Positions 34,916-42,940 of a stretch of 64,000 nt of DNA are shown piece by piece. Source of the stretch: Chersky-840 sp963811775 (GTDB lineage: Bacteria; Actinomycetota; Acidimicrobiia; Acidimicrobiales; UBA8190); NCBI GenBank assembly GCA_963811775.1, contig CAWESO010000010.1, positions 310,001-374,000 of the forward strand, written 5' to 3'. The stretch's first letter is position 1. Each line of letters opens with the position of its first letter. A model generated the notes under the pieces. It ran no database searches, was not told where the DNA came from, and was given only the letters and a program-made list of their open reading frames with translations. The translations under genes were made by a program, and so were the position numbers.

Positions 34916-36247
34916 TCAGGAGAACAGGGGCTTGCCGGCCGAGTTCTCGAGCGTCAACAGCGTCTGGTGCGCCACCGCGGCCACGTTGGCGGGGAGCGGC
35001 GAGTACCCGAGCGCGGCCGCCTGTTGCTGTCCCGTGGTCGTGACCCAGTCCAGCAGCTTGCCGAGCACCACGCCGAGGGCGGTGTTGGACTGCTTCTGGT
35101 AGATGAGCGACCAGCTGAAGTTGGCGAGCGGGTAGGTGCCCGCCCCGGGCCCGTTGACGATGTTGAACTTGGACGCGCTCAGGCCCGTGGCCTGCGCGCC
35201 CGCCGCGGCGATGCTCGACTGGCTCGGCTTCACGAAGCTCCCCGACGCGTTCTTGAGCGCGGCGTTGGTGAAGCTCGCCTGGAGCGAGTACGCGTACTCG
35301 ACGTAGCCGATGGCACCCGGGGTCTGCTGGATGAAGCCCGCCACCCCCGTGTTGAGCTGCTCACCCACGCCGATCTTGGGCAGCGGCCACTTCGTCGACG
35401 GTGTCGTCCCCGCCGCCGAGCCCGTCCACGCCGAGCCCCCGGTGTCGATGAGGTACTGGTCGAGGTTGTATCCGGGCCCCGACGAGTCGGCGCGGTGCAC
35501 GGGCACAATGGCGGTGGAGGGAAGGTTCACGCCGGGGTTGAGCGCGGCGATGGCCGAGTTGTTCCACGACTTGATCGTGCCGAGGAAGATCCCCGCCAAG
35601 GTGGGCCCGTCGAGCTTCAGGCCTCCCGACACCCCCGGCAGGTTGTAGCTGAGCGCCACGCCGCCGAGGTCGACGGGAACCTGCAGGATGGCCCCTCCCG
35701 TCCCCGTGGCCGGGGCGGGGATGGGGATCTCGGAGTCCCCGAAGTTCACCGTGTTCTGCTGGATGTCGGTGACGCCCACGCTGCTGCCGGCGGGGGAGTA
35801 GTTGACGCTCACGCCCTTGTTGGCCTGGCTGTAGTAGTAGAAGACGCGCGTGAAGAAGGGCTGGATCGAGTTGGCCCCGGCGCCGGCCACCTTGAACGAC
35901 GGCGACTGGGTGTCACAGGTCGCGCTGAGCGCACCACCGGTGGCCGAGCACGCCGTCGCAGTCGCCTTGGGCGCCGCGGGCGTCGCCGTGTGCGCACCCG
36001 GTGTCGTCGTGGTGGCGGCGGGCGCGGCGGCGATCGTGGTCGACGTTGCGGCCGTCGTCGTGGTCGCTGCCGTGCTCGTGGTGGTGGCGGCGTCGGCCTT
36101 CTTCTTCAGGCTCGCCGGCGTGGAGCTGCACGCGGCGGCGACGAGCGCCACGGCGACGACCGAGCCCACCAGCGCGGCGCCGCGGCGCCGCCCGCGCCCG
36201 TCGGGGGCCGAGTCCTGCGCTCGACGGTCAAGGGAACCTCCGGACAC
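34916..36247 (-). CDS. pstS: Phosphate-binding lipoprotein PstS
   Basis: A 443-residue phosphate receptor that delivers phosphate to PstCAB. After a basic start comes the lipoprotein signal with VALVAAACSS, whose cysteine would be acylated near residue 40. A linker of about 70 residues rich in Thr and Ala follows (TTTSTAATTTTAATSTT). The binding domain begins near FKVAGAGANSIQPFFTRVFY, continues with VSVNYSPAGSSVGVTDI and VNFGDSEIPIP, and carries HRADSSGPGYNLDQYL, which holds phosphate-binding residues of the S-G-T/D-S-S-G type. GTG 36247 follows GAGAGGAG. The AT-rich stretch 36298-36335 upstream is the likely promoter. Confidence 0.95.
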   Translation of the reverse strand: MSGGSLDRRAQDSAPDGRGRRRGAALVGSVVAVALVAAACSSTPASLKKKADAATTTSTAATTTTAATSTTIAAAPAATTTTPGAHTATPAAPKATATACSATGGALSATCDTQSPSFKVAGAGANSIQPFFTRVFYYYSQANKGVSVNYSPAGSSVGVTDIQQNTVNFGDSEIPIPAPATGTGGAILQVPVDLGGVALSYNLPGVSGGLKLDGPTLAGIFLGTIKSWNNSAIAALNPGVNLPSTAIVPVHRADSSGPGYNLDQYLIDTGGSAWTGSAAGTTPSTKWPLPKIGVGEQLNTGVAGFIQQTPGAIGYVEYAYSLQASFTNAALKNASGSFVKPSQSSIAAAGAQATGLSASKFNIVNGPGAGTYPLANFSWSLIYQKQSNTALGVVLGKLLDWVTTTGQQQAAALGYSPLPANVAAVAHQTLLTLENSAGKPLFS

Positions 36248-36297
36248 GTGTGCTCCTCTCCCGGGCGCGCCGGGGACCGACCCCCCGCACACCCAAG

Positions 36298-36335
36298 CAA
36301 GTTAATGCATGGATTTGATAGAAATACTAGAACTA
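36298..36335. promoter_or_regulatory. AT-rich regulatory region between pstS and rrf2
   Basis: An AT-rich island in a GC-rich setting. ACTAG at 36326-36330 and CTAGT at 36333-36337 flank AA as a perfect inverted repeat (ACTAGAACTAGT), and TAGAAATAC lies at 36319-36327. It serves pstS on one strand and possibly rrf2 on the other. A phosphate-responsive operator is plausible but no known Pho box was recognised. Confidence 0.5.
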
Positions 36336-36473
36336 GTGGACTCGTGCCGTCCAGCCCGGGGGTGCGGGCCCGGGACGCCCGTGTGGCGCGGCGGTGAAAT
36401 CGTTTCGGGCCCCGCAGGCGTGGATCCAGCCGGGGCTGGGCGGGGGACCCTGCGACCAGGCAGAATCCGGTCC

Positions 36474-36929
36474 GTGCACATTCCGGCCAAGGTCGACTAC
36501 GGCATGCGGGCTCTGCTGGCCCTGGCCGAACGGGGGGAGCCCACGACGGCCGAGGCGCTGGCCGAGGCCCAGGGGCTCCCGGCCCGCTTCCTCGGCGCCA
36601 TCCTCATCGAGCTGCGCCGGGCCGGCATCGTCTCGAGCCAACGCGGGTCCGAGGGCGGGTACCGCCTGGGGCGGCCGGCCAAGGACATCAGCGTGGCCGA
36701 CGTGATGCGGGCCCTCGACGGCCCCCTGGCCGAGGTCCGGGGGCTGCGGCCCGAGGCGGCGCACTACGAGGGCGCGGCCGAGCACCTCCAAGACGTGTGG
36801 GTGGCGGTGCGAGCCAGCCTCCGCAACGTGCTCGAGCGGGTAAGTCTCGATGACGTGGTGGCCGGGCGCCTGCCCCGCAGCGTGGCCAAGCTGACCGAAG
36901 ACCCCGACGCCTGGGCGCCGCGCCGCTGA
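36474..36929 (+). CDS. Rrf2 family transcriptional regulator without cluster cysteines
   Basis: A 151-residue winged-helix regulator of the Rrf2 family. It begins VHIPAKVDYGMRALLALAER, a typical Rrf2 start, followed by the recognition region ARFLGAILIELRRAGIVSSQ and the wing RGSEGGYRLGRPAKDISVAD. In IscR and NsrR three cysteines in the next 30 residues bind an Fe-S cluster; here that region (RGLRPEAAHYEGAAEHLQDV) has none, so cluster sensing is unlikely. It may resemble cluster-free CymR-type members. GTG 36474 is the chosen start. It is divergent from pstS. The target genes are unknown. Confidence 0.88.
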   Translation: MHIPAKVDYGMRALLALAERGEPTTAEALAEAQGLPARFLGAILIELRRAGIVSSQRGSEGGYRLGRPAKDISVADVMRALDGPLAEVRGLRPEAAHYEGAAEHLQDVWVAVRASLRNVLERVSLDDVVAGRLPRSVAKLTEDPDAWAPRR

Positions 36930-36942
36930 CGCTTCTCAGCGG
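36923..36942. terminator. Hairpin between convergent rrf2-type and hydrolase genes
   Basis: CCGCTGA (36923-36929) and TCAGCGG (36936-36942) pair perfectly around a 6-nt loop. The first arm contains the stop codon of the Rrf2 gene and the second ends eight bases before the hydrolase stop. It can serve both convergent genes. Confidence 0.45.
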
Positions 36943-36949
36943 GAGCGAA

Positions 36950-37984
36950 TCAGGCCGACTCGGCTCGCTCGGACCGGTCGACCGTCGGCTCGGAGCGGGC
37001 CTCCCACGTGTCGTCGAGGAACTCGGCGATCTCGGCGGTGAGGCGGTCGGGGGCGAGCCGCAGCTCGAGGATCGACCGCGCCTCGAGGAGCCGGGCGTGC
37101 TGGAGCTGGCGCGTGAGGTGATCGGCGTCGGTGAAGGGGTGGATGAAGTCGATCTTGTGCCCGATCACGAGCGACGGCGCGGTGATGGCGAGGCGGGCCT
37201 CGTAGGTCGGGGTGATCGGGCCCACGAGCATGCCGTGCAGCACGGCCGCGATCTCCTCGGGCTCGGACCCGATCATCGAGACGGCGCTGTCGAGCGGGGC
37301 GATGGTGGTGCGGGGCAGACGACGGGCCAGCGACGCCACGAGCCGCACCAGCGGCGCGGCGTAGTGCACGCCGAGGAGGAGCGGGATGAAGACGATGGCG
37401 GCCCCGGGCACGGCCCATTCGAGCACGGGCATCTCGATCAGGAGTCCCCGGACCCGCTCGGGCGCCTGCACCGCCACCTGGAGGCACACGTTGGCCCCGA
37501 GCGACACCCCGCCGACCACCGCCTCGTCGATGCCGAGCTCGTCGAGGAGCGCGACGACGTAGCGGGCGTAGGAGTCCATGCGGTGCGCCGACGCGTGCCG
37601 GGGCTTGTCGGACCCGCCGTGGCCGGGCAGGTCGAGCAGGATGACCTGGAACCCCCGCTCGGCGAGATCGGCGGCCAGGCGGCGGCTCAATTGGTTGTCG
37701 AGGAGGATGCCGTGGAGGAACACGAGCACGCGTGGCCCCTCGCCGTGGCGCTCGTACTGCAGGCGCAACCCCTCGACCTCGAAGGTGCCCTCCTCGAATG
37801 CACGGCGTTCGAACAGCCCCGATATCCACGAGATCGGCGCCCGACCCAGCACGGTCGAGACGGCCCCCTCGACCGGTCCCGGGTCGAAGGCGTCATCGTC
37901 CCCGCCGGTCTCGGGGTCGTCCCCGACGCCCCCGGCCGGGCCAGGAGCAGTCGACATGCCGAGCCCAGCCCCCACCGACGTCAC
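36950..37984 (-). CDS. Alpha/beta hydrolase
   Basis: A 344-residue serine hydrolase of the alpha/beta fold. The oxyanion region is VLVFLHGILLDN, the nucleophile elbow is VGGVSLGANVCLQ (G-x-S-x-G), and a late SLVIGHKIDFIHPFTDADH supplies acid and histidine. The N-terminal 60 residues are acidic and probably flexible. The cap region has a hydrophobic stretch (AIVFIPLLLGVHYAAPLVRL) that might sit at the membrane. The start may be GTG 37984 or ATG 37957. It is convergent with the Rrf2 gene. The substrate is unknown, but the strong hydrophobic cap suggests an ester or lactone of a lipid-like compound. Confidence 0.85.
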   Translation of the reverse strand: MTSVGAGLGMSTAPGPAGGVGDDPETGGDDDAFDPGPVEGAVSTVLGRAPISWISGLFERRAFEEGTFEVEGLRLQYERHGEGPRVLVFLHGILLDNQLSRRLAADLAERGFQVILLDLPGHGGSDKPRHASAHRMDSYARYVVALLDELGIDEAVVGGVSLGANVCLQVAVQAPERVRGLLIEMPVLEWAVPGAAIVFIPLLLGVHYAAPLVRLVASLARRLPRTTIAPLDSAVSMIGSEPEEIAAVLHGMLVGPITPTYEARLAITAPSLVIGHKIDFIHPFTDADHLTRQLQHARLLEARSILELRLAPDRLTAEIAEFLDDTWEARSEPTVDRSERAESA

Positions 37985-38069
37985 GCCCGCGACGATACCC
38001 GGGCGCCGTTCGGGCCTGGGGCCTGTCTCGCCGCCAGCCTGCGCCGCGTCCGGGGGGAGCCTCCGCCTG

Positions 38070-38693
38070 TCAGGTCAGCCTGAGCTTGCGCGAGCACCCC
38101 GGCCACTGGCCCCACCCGCTGCGAGCCTGGAGCTCCTGGGCGGCGCGGTCCTGGACGGCGGGCGCCGCGCTGGAGGGAAGGCCGCCGAACCCGAGCCCGT
38201 GCCAGGTGGCCAGGCTGAATTGGTAGGCGCCGTAGAAGCCGTTCCCGGTGTCGTCGCTGTAGTTGCCGCCCGACTCGCAGTGCCGCAGCTCGGACCAGAC
38301 GCCGCCGCTGGCGGCCGCCGTGGCGGGGGCGACGGGCACGACGGGCACCACGACGGCCGGGGCCGCCTTGGTGACGACGTGGGCCGGCGCCGGTGGCGCG
38401 GGTGGGGGCGGCGGCGTGTGGGCGTTCACGTACGAGACCCAGGTCCAGACGGCGTCCATGTAGCGAGCCCGGGCCGGGTTGAGCACATTGGAGCGCGGCG
38501 GCTCCCCCGGTGTGTCGGGCGCGAGGATCAGGTCCGCCGGCACGGTCGCCGACGCCAGACGGATGCCGGCCCCGCCGAGGCGGGAGGCGGCCTTGTGATG
38601 CTGAGCATGGTGAGGAGAACTCGGCCGTTGGTGCAGAAAACTCGTGCCGAGGAGCACGGCGATGACAACGCCAAAGAGTCGGTGATTCCGCAT
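38070..38693 (-). CDS. Resuscitation-promoting-factor-like secreted transglycosylase
   Basis: A 207-residue exported protein with an Rpf-type lytic transglycosylase domain at the C-terminus. The signal sequence is MRNHRLFGVVIAVLLGTSFL. A proline/alanine-rich linker (PPPPPAPPAPAHVVTKAAP) leads to the domain VWSELRHCESGGNYSDDTGN, whose glutamate in C-E-S-G-G-N is the catalytic acid, then FYGAYQFSLATWHGLGF and GWGQWPGCSRKL. The two cysteines match the conserved disulfide. Rpf proteins cleave peptidoglycan and help dormant actinobacteria to regrow. ATG 38693 is preceded by AAGGAGG. The 590-base leader is unusually long. Confidence 0.9.
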   Translation of the reverse strand: MRNHRLFGVVIAVLLGTSFLHQRPSSPHHAQHHKAASRLGGAGIRLASATVPADLILAPDTPGEPPRSNVLNPARARYMDAVWTWVSYVNAHTPPPPPAPPAPAHVVTKAAPAVVVPVVPVAPATAAASGGVWSELRHCESGGNYSDDTGNGFYGAYQFSLATWHGLGFGGLPSSAAPAVQDRAAQELQARSGWGQWPGCSRKLRLT

Positions 38694-39288
38694 CTTGTGC
38701 CTCCTTGAAGTTCACGGGATCCCCGTAGGGCTCCAGGTGGGCTTGGGAATGCGGGTGCCCGTCGTCTGGTGCATTCGTCTCGCGGAGCCGGCGCCGGGAA
38801 GGGCGGGCGGCCCTGGACTGACTGCAGGTCCGTACGAGGTGCTGACTGAGCGACCCGGGGTTCTGGCGTTAGGCACTTCCTCCTCGGTGCAGGTGTCGAC
38901 GGGCGACGGACGGGGGCAGGGGCGCTGAGCTGCGCGAAGACCGGGACCCCGGGCGCGCGAGAGCGCTAGGGGACAAAGCGGTCCGGGCGGTTCACATGAG
39001 CAGGGCCGTGGGCCCGGGCGACAGCCTCCGCTGCTGTCGCGTGAACTCTGCCGATGGCTTGAGTGGCAACGAATGTAAGCGCTTGCGCTTCGGCGCACAA
39101 GCTCATTCGGCGCTCCGGGGGCGCCGGCGGAGGGGTGGCCGGTGGGCGCAGGCGGCCGGATAAGGCACCTGAACTGCAGGTTTGCCCAGGGCATGCACTT
39201 CCTGTGGGGGTGTTGCCGCCCGGCCAGACAATTGGCCCGAAACCCCGATCCGCGCCCCGATCGGAGGGCCTCGGTAGGGTCCGAAGCC
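38694..39288 (-). other. Long leader upstream of the Rpf-like gene
   Basis: Almost 600 bases hold no convincing gene on either strand. On the Rpf strand it includes a strong AAGGAGG ribosome site, a hairpin-forming GAATGC/GCATTC pair about 70 bases before the start, and a segment AACCCCGGGTCGCTCAGTCA near 38860 that weakly resembles the 3' part of c-di-AMP riboswitches. That resemblance was too weak to call a riboswitch. Confidence 0.4.
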
Positions 39289-39462
39289 GTGTCAGCCAAC
39301 ACCTCCAGCGCGAGGCCGAGACCCTCTGTGGCCGAGGCCAAGCCCCCCGCCGACCTGTCCACGGCGTGCATGGCGTGCGGGTCCCCGATGCGCCCCGAGC
39401 ACGCCCACTACCGCTGCCCCAGCTGCGGCTGGCGAGACAGCTGCTGCGACGGGCCCTACTGA
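39289..39462 (+). CDS. Small zinc-ribbon protein
   Basis: A 57-residue protein too small for an enzyme. Its C-terminal half reads CMACGSPMRPEHAHYRCPSC followed by GWRDSCCDGPY, with two C-x-x-C pairs and a histidine, so a zinc knuckle is likely. The same small protein type with a CGWRDSCCDG end is common in actinobacteria (from memory). GTG 39289 gives the natural N-terminus (VSANTSSARP). It is convergent with surE and stands alone. The function is unknown; nucleic acid or protein binding is possible. Confidence 0.75.
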   Translation: MSANTSSARPRPSVAEAKPPADLSTACMACGSPMRPEHAHYRCPSCGWRDSCCDGPY

Positions 39463-39485
39463 CCGAAGCCCGCTCCCATGGGAGG

Positions 39486-39510
39486 CGCCGCCGATCGCCG
39501 GGGGGCGGCG
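39486..39510. terminator. GC-rich hairpin between the zinc-ribbon gene and surE
   Basis: CGCCGCC (39486-39492) and GGCGGCG (39504-39510) pair perfectly around an 11-nt loop, 23 bases after the zinc-ribbon stop codon and just before the end of surE. It is well placed to end both convergent transcripts. Confidence 0.5.
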
Positions 39511-39516
39511 GCTGCG

Positions 39517-40440
39517 TCAGGCGGTGGCCGTCCGCTCGTCGGACGCGCCCCCCTCGCCGGGCCTGGCGTCGCCTGACGCCTCGTCGCCGGGGTCGAGGCC
39601 GGGGGTCACCCCCGACAGCGAGTAGAGCGCATCGAGGGCGCTGTCGACCACGTCGTCGGCTTCGGCGCCCGCCTCGCGCACGCCGACCAGGGCGGTGAGA
39701 CAGGCGTAGCCCCTCGCCAGGAGCCCGGCGTCGGAGTCGGGATCCACCCGGGTGCTCGTCCCCGGCGCGGTGAGGTCGAGGCGCAGGGTGCCGGTCTGCC
39801 CGGGAGGCAGCGCTACGTGCGGCAGCGGGGCGTCGCCGTCGCCCGTGACATGCACGGCGGAGCGGATGGTGCCCCCTCGACCCAGGCGCCCGTGGCGCAG
39901 GCCGCGCAGGGCGTCGGGCGTGACGTTGGGCACGTTGAGGTTGAACGTCGTCCCCCCCGGTGCCTGCTCCAGGACGGGCACCAGCGCCGCCGCCATCGCG
40001 GCGGGGGTCTCCCACGGCACCGGGTCGTCCCCCCAGGTGATCGACACGGCCAGGCAGCGCAGTCCGAAGTGCGCGCCCGTGAGGGCGGCCCCCACCGTGC
40101 CCGAGTGCATGGCCGAGCGCCCCACGTTGATGCCGTGGTTGATCCCCGACAACACGACGTCGGGGCGGGGGCCGAACCCTCCCACACAGGCCAGGATCAC
40201 GGCCAGCGCCGGAGGCCCGTCGATGCCGTAGGTCGGGAGGTCGCCGAGGCCCTCGATGGCGTGGGCCTCGTAGTCGACGCCGGCGCGAGAGTGCACCGGC
40301 CCGACCGCGGCGCCGGCGCCGCTGTAGTCGATCATGGGGGCGACGACCACGACGTCGTGGCCGGTGGAGGCCGCGGCGCGCGCCAGCGCGGCGATCCCGG
40401 GGGCGCGCACGCCGTCGTCGTTGGTGACCAGTATCCGCAC
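39517..40440 (-). CDS. surE: 5'/3'-nucleotidase SurE
   Basis: A 307-residue nucleoside-monophosphate phosphatase. The metal site is at the very N-terminus, VRILVTNDDGVRAPG, with the conserved D-D pair, and the second site residue is in LSGINHGINVG. Other family segments are VVVVAPMIDYSGAGAAVG and GTTFNLNVPN. SurE enzymes hydrolyse nucleotides and short polyphosphate in stationary phase. The start is GTG 40440 with GGAGGATCGC ahead; the longer frame to 40566 adds only low-complexity sequence. The C-terminal 30 residues are an acidic tail. It is divergent from the aldose epimerase gene. Confidence 0.92.
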   Translation of the reverse strand: MRILVTNDDGVRAPGIAALARAAASTGHDVVVVAPMIDYSGAGAAVGPVHSRAGVDYEAHAIEGLGDLPTYGIDGPPALAVILACVGGFGPRPDVVLSGINHGINVGRSAMHSGTVGAALTGAHFGLRCLAVSITWGDDPVPWETPAAMAAALVPVLEQAPGGTTFNLNVPNVTPDALRGLRHGRLGRGGTIRSAVHVTGDGDAPLPHVALPPGQTGTLRLDLTAPGTSTRVDPDSDAGLLARGYACLTALVGVREAGAEADDVVDSALDALYSLSGVTPGLDPGDEASGDARPGEGGASDERTATA

Positions 40441-40571
40441 GCGATCCTCCGGGTGAACAGCCGACGAGCCTGGGTCGAGGGACGGACCTGCGTCGACGTG
40501 GGCTGCGCCGTCTACCATACGACTCCGCCACAGACCCGTACGCCCTCCAGACCGGACGCGAGCCACTCCCT

Positions 40572-41504
40572 TTGCCTGCCACAGCCACCGGACCGCCGCC
40601 TCCCTCCGGGGTGCAGTACGACATCGGGCACGGTCAGCACCAGGTGGTGGTGACCGAGGTGGGCGCCACCATCCGCTCCTACACGGTGGGGGGCGCGGCG
40701 GTGCTCGACGGCTTCGCGCTCGATGCGCTGTGCGACTCGGGGAGGGGGCAGGTGCTCGCCCCCTGGCCCAACCGCCTCGGCGACGGCGCCTACGCCTACG
40801 ACGGCACCGAGGCCCGGGCCGCTCTCGACGAGCCCGCCCGCCACAACGCCATCCATGGGCTGGTGCGGTGGATGGCGTGGCACCTGGTGTCGCGCGCCCA
40901 GAATGTCCTCACCCTGGGCTGCACGCTGCATCCTCAGCCTGGTTTCCCGTGGCAGCTCTCGCTCGTGATCGAGTACCGCCTCGGGCGCGACGGGTTGACC
41001 GTTTCCACCGACGTCACCAACGAGAGCCCCACCGCCGCGCCCTTCGGCATCGGCTTCCATCCCTATCTCATGCTGTCGTCACCGATCGACGCCACGTCGC
41101 TGGCCGTTCCCGCCATCCGCCGTCTCGTGACTGACGAGCGGGGTCTGCCCACCACGACGGGTGCCGTGCACGGGACCCCGGTCGACTTCGGCGCCCGGCG
41201 GTGGATCGGTGACACCGTCCTCGACACCGCCTTCACCGATTTGCGCAGGGACCCGGATGGAATGGCGCGTGTCGAGCTCGACGACACGGCCGGGGGACGG
41301 GGGATCACGGTGTGGATGGACGAGCACTTCAAATACGTCATGGTCTTCACCGGCGACACCCTCGAGCCCGTCAGCCGGCGCCGCACCTCGATCGCGGTGG
41401 AGCCCATGTCGTGCCCCCCCGACGCGCTTCGCTCCGGGGTGGATCTCGTGCGCCTGGAGCCCGGCGCGTCGTGGGGCGGCCGCTGGGGCATCAACCCCCG
41501 CTGA
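40572..41504 (+). CDS. Aldose 1-epimerase family protein
   Basis: A 310-residue galactose-mutarotase-type enzyme that interconverts sugar anomers. The family residues are in VLAPWPNRLGDGAYAYDG, RHNAIHGLVRW (first catalytic histidine), FGIGFHPYLML (second histidine) and TSIAVEPMSC (catalytic glutamate). The strand pattern fits the YihR/GalM branch. The first start in frame is TTG 40572; GTG 40611 would remove a proline-rich leader and may be the real start. It is divergent from surE with 131 bases between them. No sugar-catabolism partner is adjacent. Confidence 0.88.
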   Translation: MPATATGPPPPSGVQYDIGHGQHQVVVTEVGATIRSYTVGGAAVLDGFALDALCDSGRGQVLAPWPNRLGDGAYAYDGTEARAALDEPARHNAIHGLVRWMAWHLVSRAQNVLTLGCTLHPQPGFPWQLSLVIEYRLGRDGLTVSTDVTNESPTAAPFGIGFHPYLMLSSPIDATSLAVPAIRRLVTDERGLPTTTGAVHGTPVDFGARRWIGDTVLDTAFTDLRRDPDGMARVELDDTAGGRGITVWMDEHFKYVMVFTGDTLEPVSRRRTSIAVEPMSCPPDALRSGVDLVRLEPGASWGGRWGINPR

Positions 41505-42047
41505 CATCGTGACCGGTCAGAGGGCCGAACCCGAGCCCGACGTCGCGCTGCTGGGGACGAAGAGATGCCCGAGGTCATCGGGGCGGCAGGCCTGCCGAAC
41601 AAATGGCCCTGTCGGACGCGACAATGGGCGAAGTGACTCTTGGTCCGGCGGAGGATGATCGCGCGCCATGTTCCGCGGTCACCGAGGATGGTGGCGCGAT
41701 GCGATCTCGGGCCCCCACTGTCGAAATTTGTGAACGGAGAGCGTGCCGTTGTCAGCGGCCGTCGTGCTGACGTTGTGCGAACGTCTCCATGACCCGCTCC
41801 GTCCGCGGCGAAGCGACGACAGATAAGCGAGACCCGTTGTGTTGACGCGCGTCAGGACCTCGCCGCGATCTCCCATACCCATCACGACCGGACACGCCGA
41901 CCTCACCTGACGGAAGAGCTTCCTGCGCGGTCGATTTCTCTCCGTTTGTGGTCCCATGACCGGCCAGTCACCTCGGGCCCTTCGGAATCCGTCCGAATTG
42001 AAGAAAAGTGTCGCGCTGGCCGCTGCGGTGGCCACGTAGCGTGAGCC
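41505..42047. other. Intergenic region
   Basis: About 540 bases after the epimerase gene. Open frames here are short and arginine-rich on both strands and look like chance. The composition is less GC-rich toward 41980-42040, where an AAGAAAAGTGT stretch may carry the promoter of the HTH gene. No RNA gene or repeat was recognised. Confidence 0.4.
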
Positions 42048-42437
42048 ATGGACACGAGAAGTGGTCGGGCCTACGGTATGCATCTGATGACAGATCGAAG
42101 CAGTCACGCAGTGCCCCGTCCTGTGGTGGTGTGGAGCTTTCTCACCAACCACGCCAGGGCCCTCGTGTGCATCGCCCATGACCCGGAGGTGCGACTGCGC
42201 GACATTGCCACGTCCCTGAGCATCACCGAACGCAGTGCGTTCGGCATCGTCACCGACCTGACGACGGCCGGGTACGTCGAGAAGGTCAAAGACGGTCGTC
42301 GCAATCGCTACCGCATCCAGTCCCACTTGCCGTTGCCAGAAGGCATCGGGCGCGGGCGCACGATCGGTGAGGTGTTGAATCTCCTGGTCGACACCGGCGA
42401 AGACACGCAGGTCCGACGAAGGGCGTCGGTTCCCTAG
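42048..42437 (+). CDS. MarR/HTH family winged-helix regulator
   Basis: A 129-residue DNA-binding protein. The winged helix runs through WSFLTNHARALVCIAHDPEV, RLRDIATSLSITERSAFGIV (helix-turn-helix) and TAGYVEKVKDGRRNRYRIQ (wing). This is a common actinobacterial single-domain regulator often annotated as MarR-like. No ligand domain is present. ATG 42048 or ATG 42087 could be the start. It has no operon partner, so the targets are unknown. Confidence 0.85.
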   Translation: MDTRSGRAYGMHLMTDRSSHAVPRPVVVWSFLTNHARALVCIAHDPEVRLRDIATSLSITERSAFGIVTDLTTAGYVEKVKDGRRNRYRIQSHLPLPEGIGRGRTIGEVLNLLVDTGEDTQVRRRASVP

Positions 42438-42940
42438 CCACAGCTGTTTGTTCGGCGGGTCTCATTAGCCGACGGAGCGTGACCCGTCGACGCCGTGTGT
42501 TGACGGACGATGCGACGTCGACAAGCTGTCCGCCCCCCGGCGCGCTCGACCACCTGCCCTATCCATCATTTTTTGGGTGCGATGCACCCACCCGGCTGCT
42601 CGTGGTGGGCGATTTCATCTCGATGGGGTAATCGCGACTTCCGGGCCATTCTCGCGACGGGGCTCGTCGACGGCGCCGCGGTCCGGGATGCGGCCCTACC
42701 GTGGCCCTCCTCCCGTACTCGCCCTGAAATTCGGTCCGACCGGGAACACCCTCAGGCACCTCGGCGCATCGTGGTGAGCTCCTGGCTGTATCTGCGGAGG
42801 TGACCCGCGACTCGGAATAGGTGGGATTCACGTTCCGTCCAGAGACGGTGTGCGAGAAGCACCGCCGCGTCCAGGTCGTCGGGCTCGAGGCAGTCTCGAG
42901 TCAACGTGCCTGAGACCAAGAAAAGAGCAGAGAGCGAAGC
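42438..42940. other. Intergenic region
   Basis: About 500 bases between the HTH regulator and the beta-helix gene. Frames on both strands are short or arginine-rich. It presumably holds the promoter of the beta-helix gene, but no clear element was found. Confidence 0.4.

Noticed and set aside
38840..38960. Possible c-di-AMP riboswitch before the Rpf-like gene
   Set aside because: Only a weak similarity to the 3' part was seen; the 5' half and the two pseudo-symmetrical joints were not found, so it is not listed as a riboswitch.
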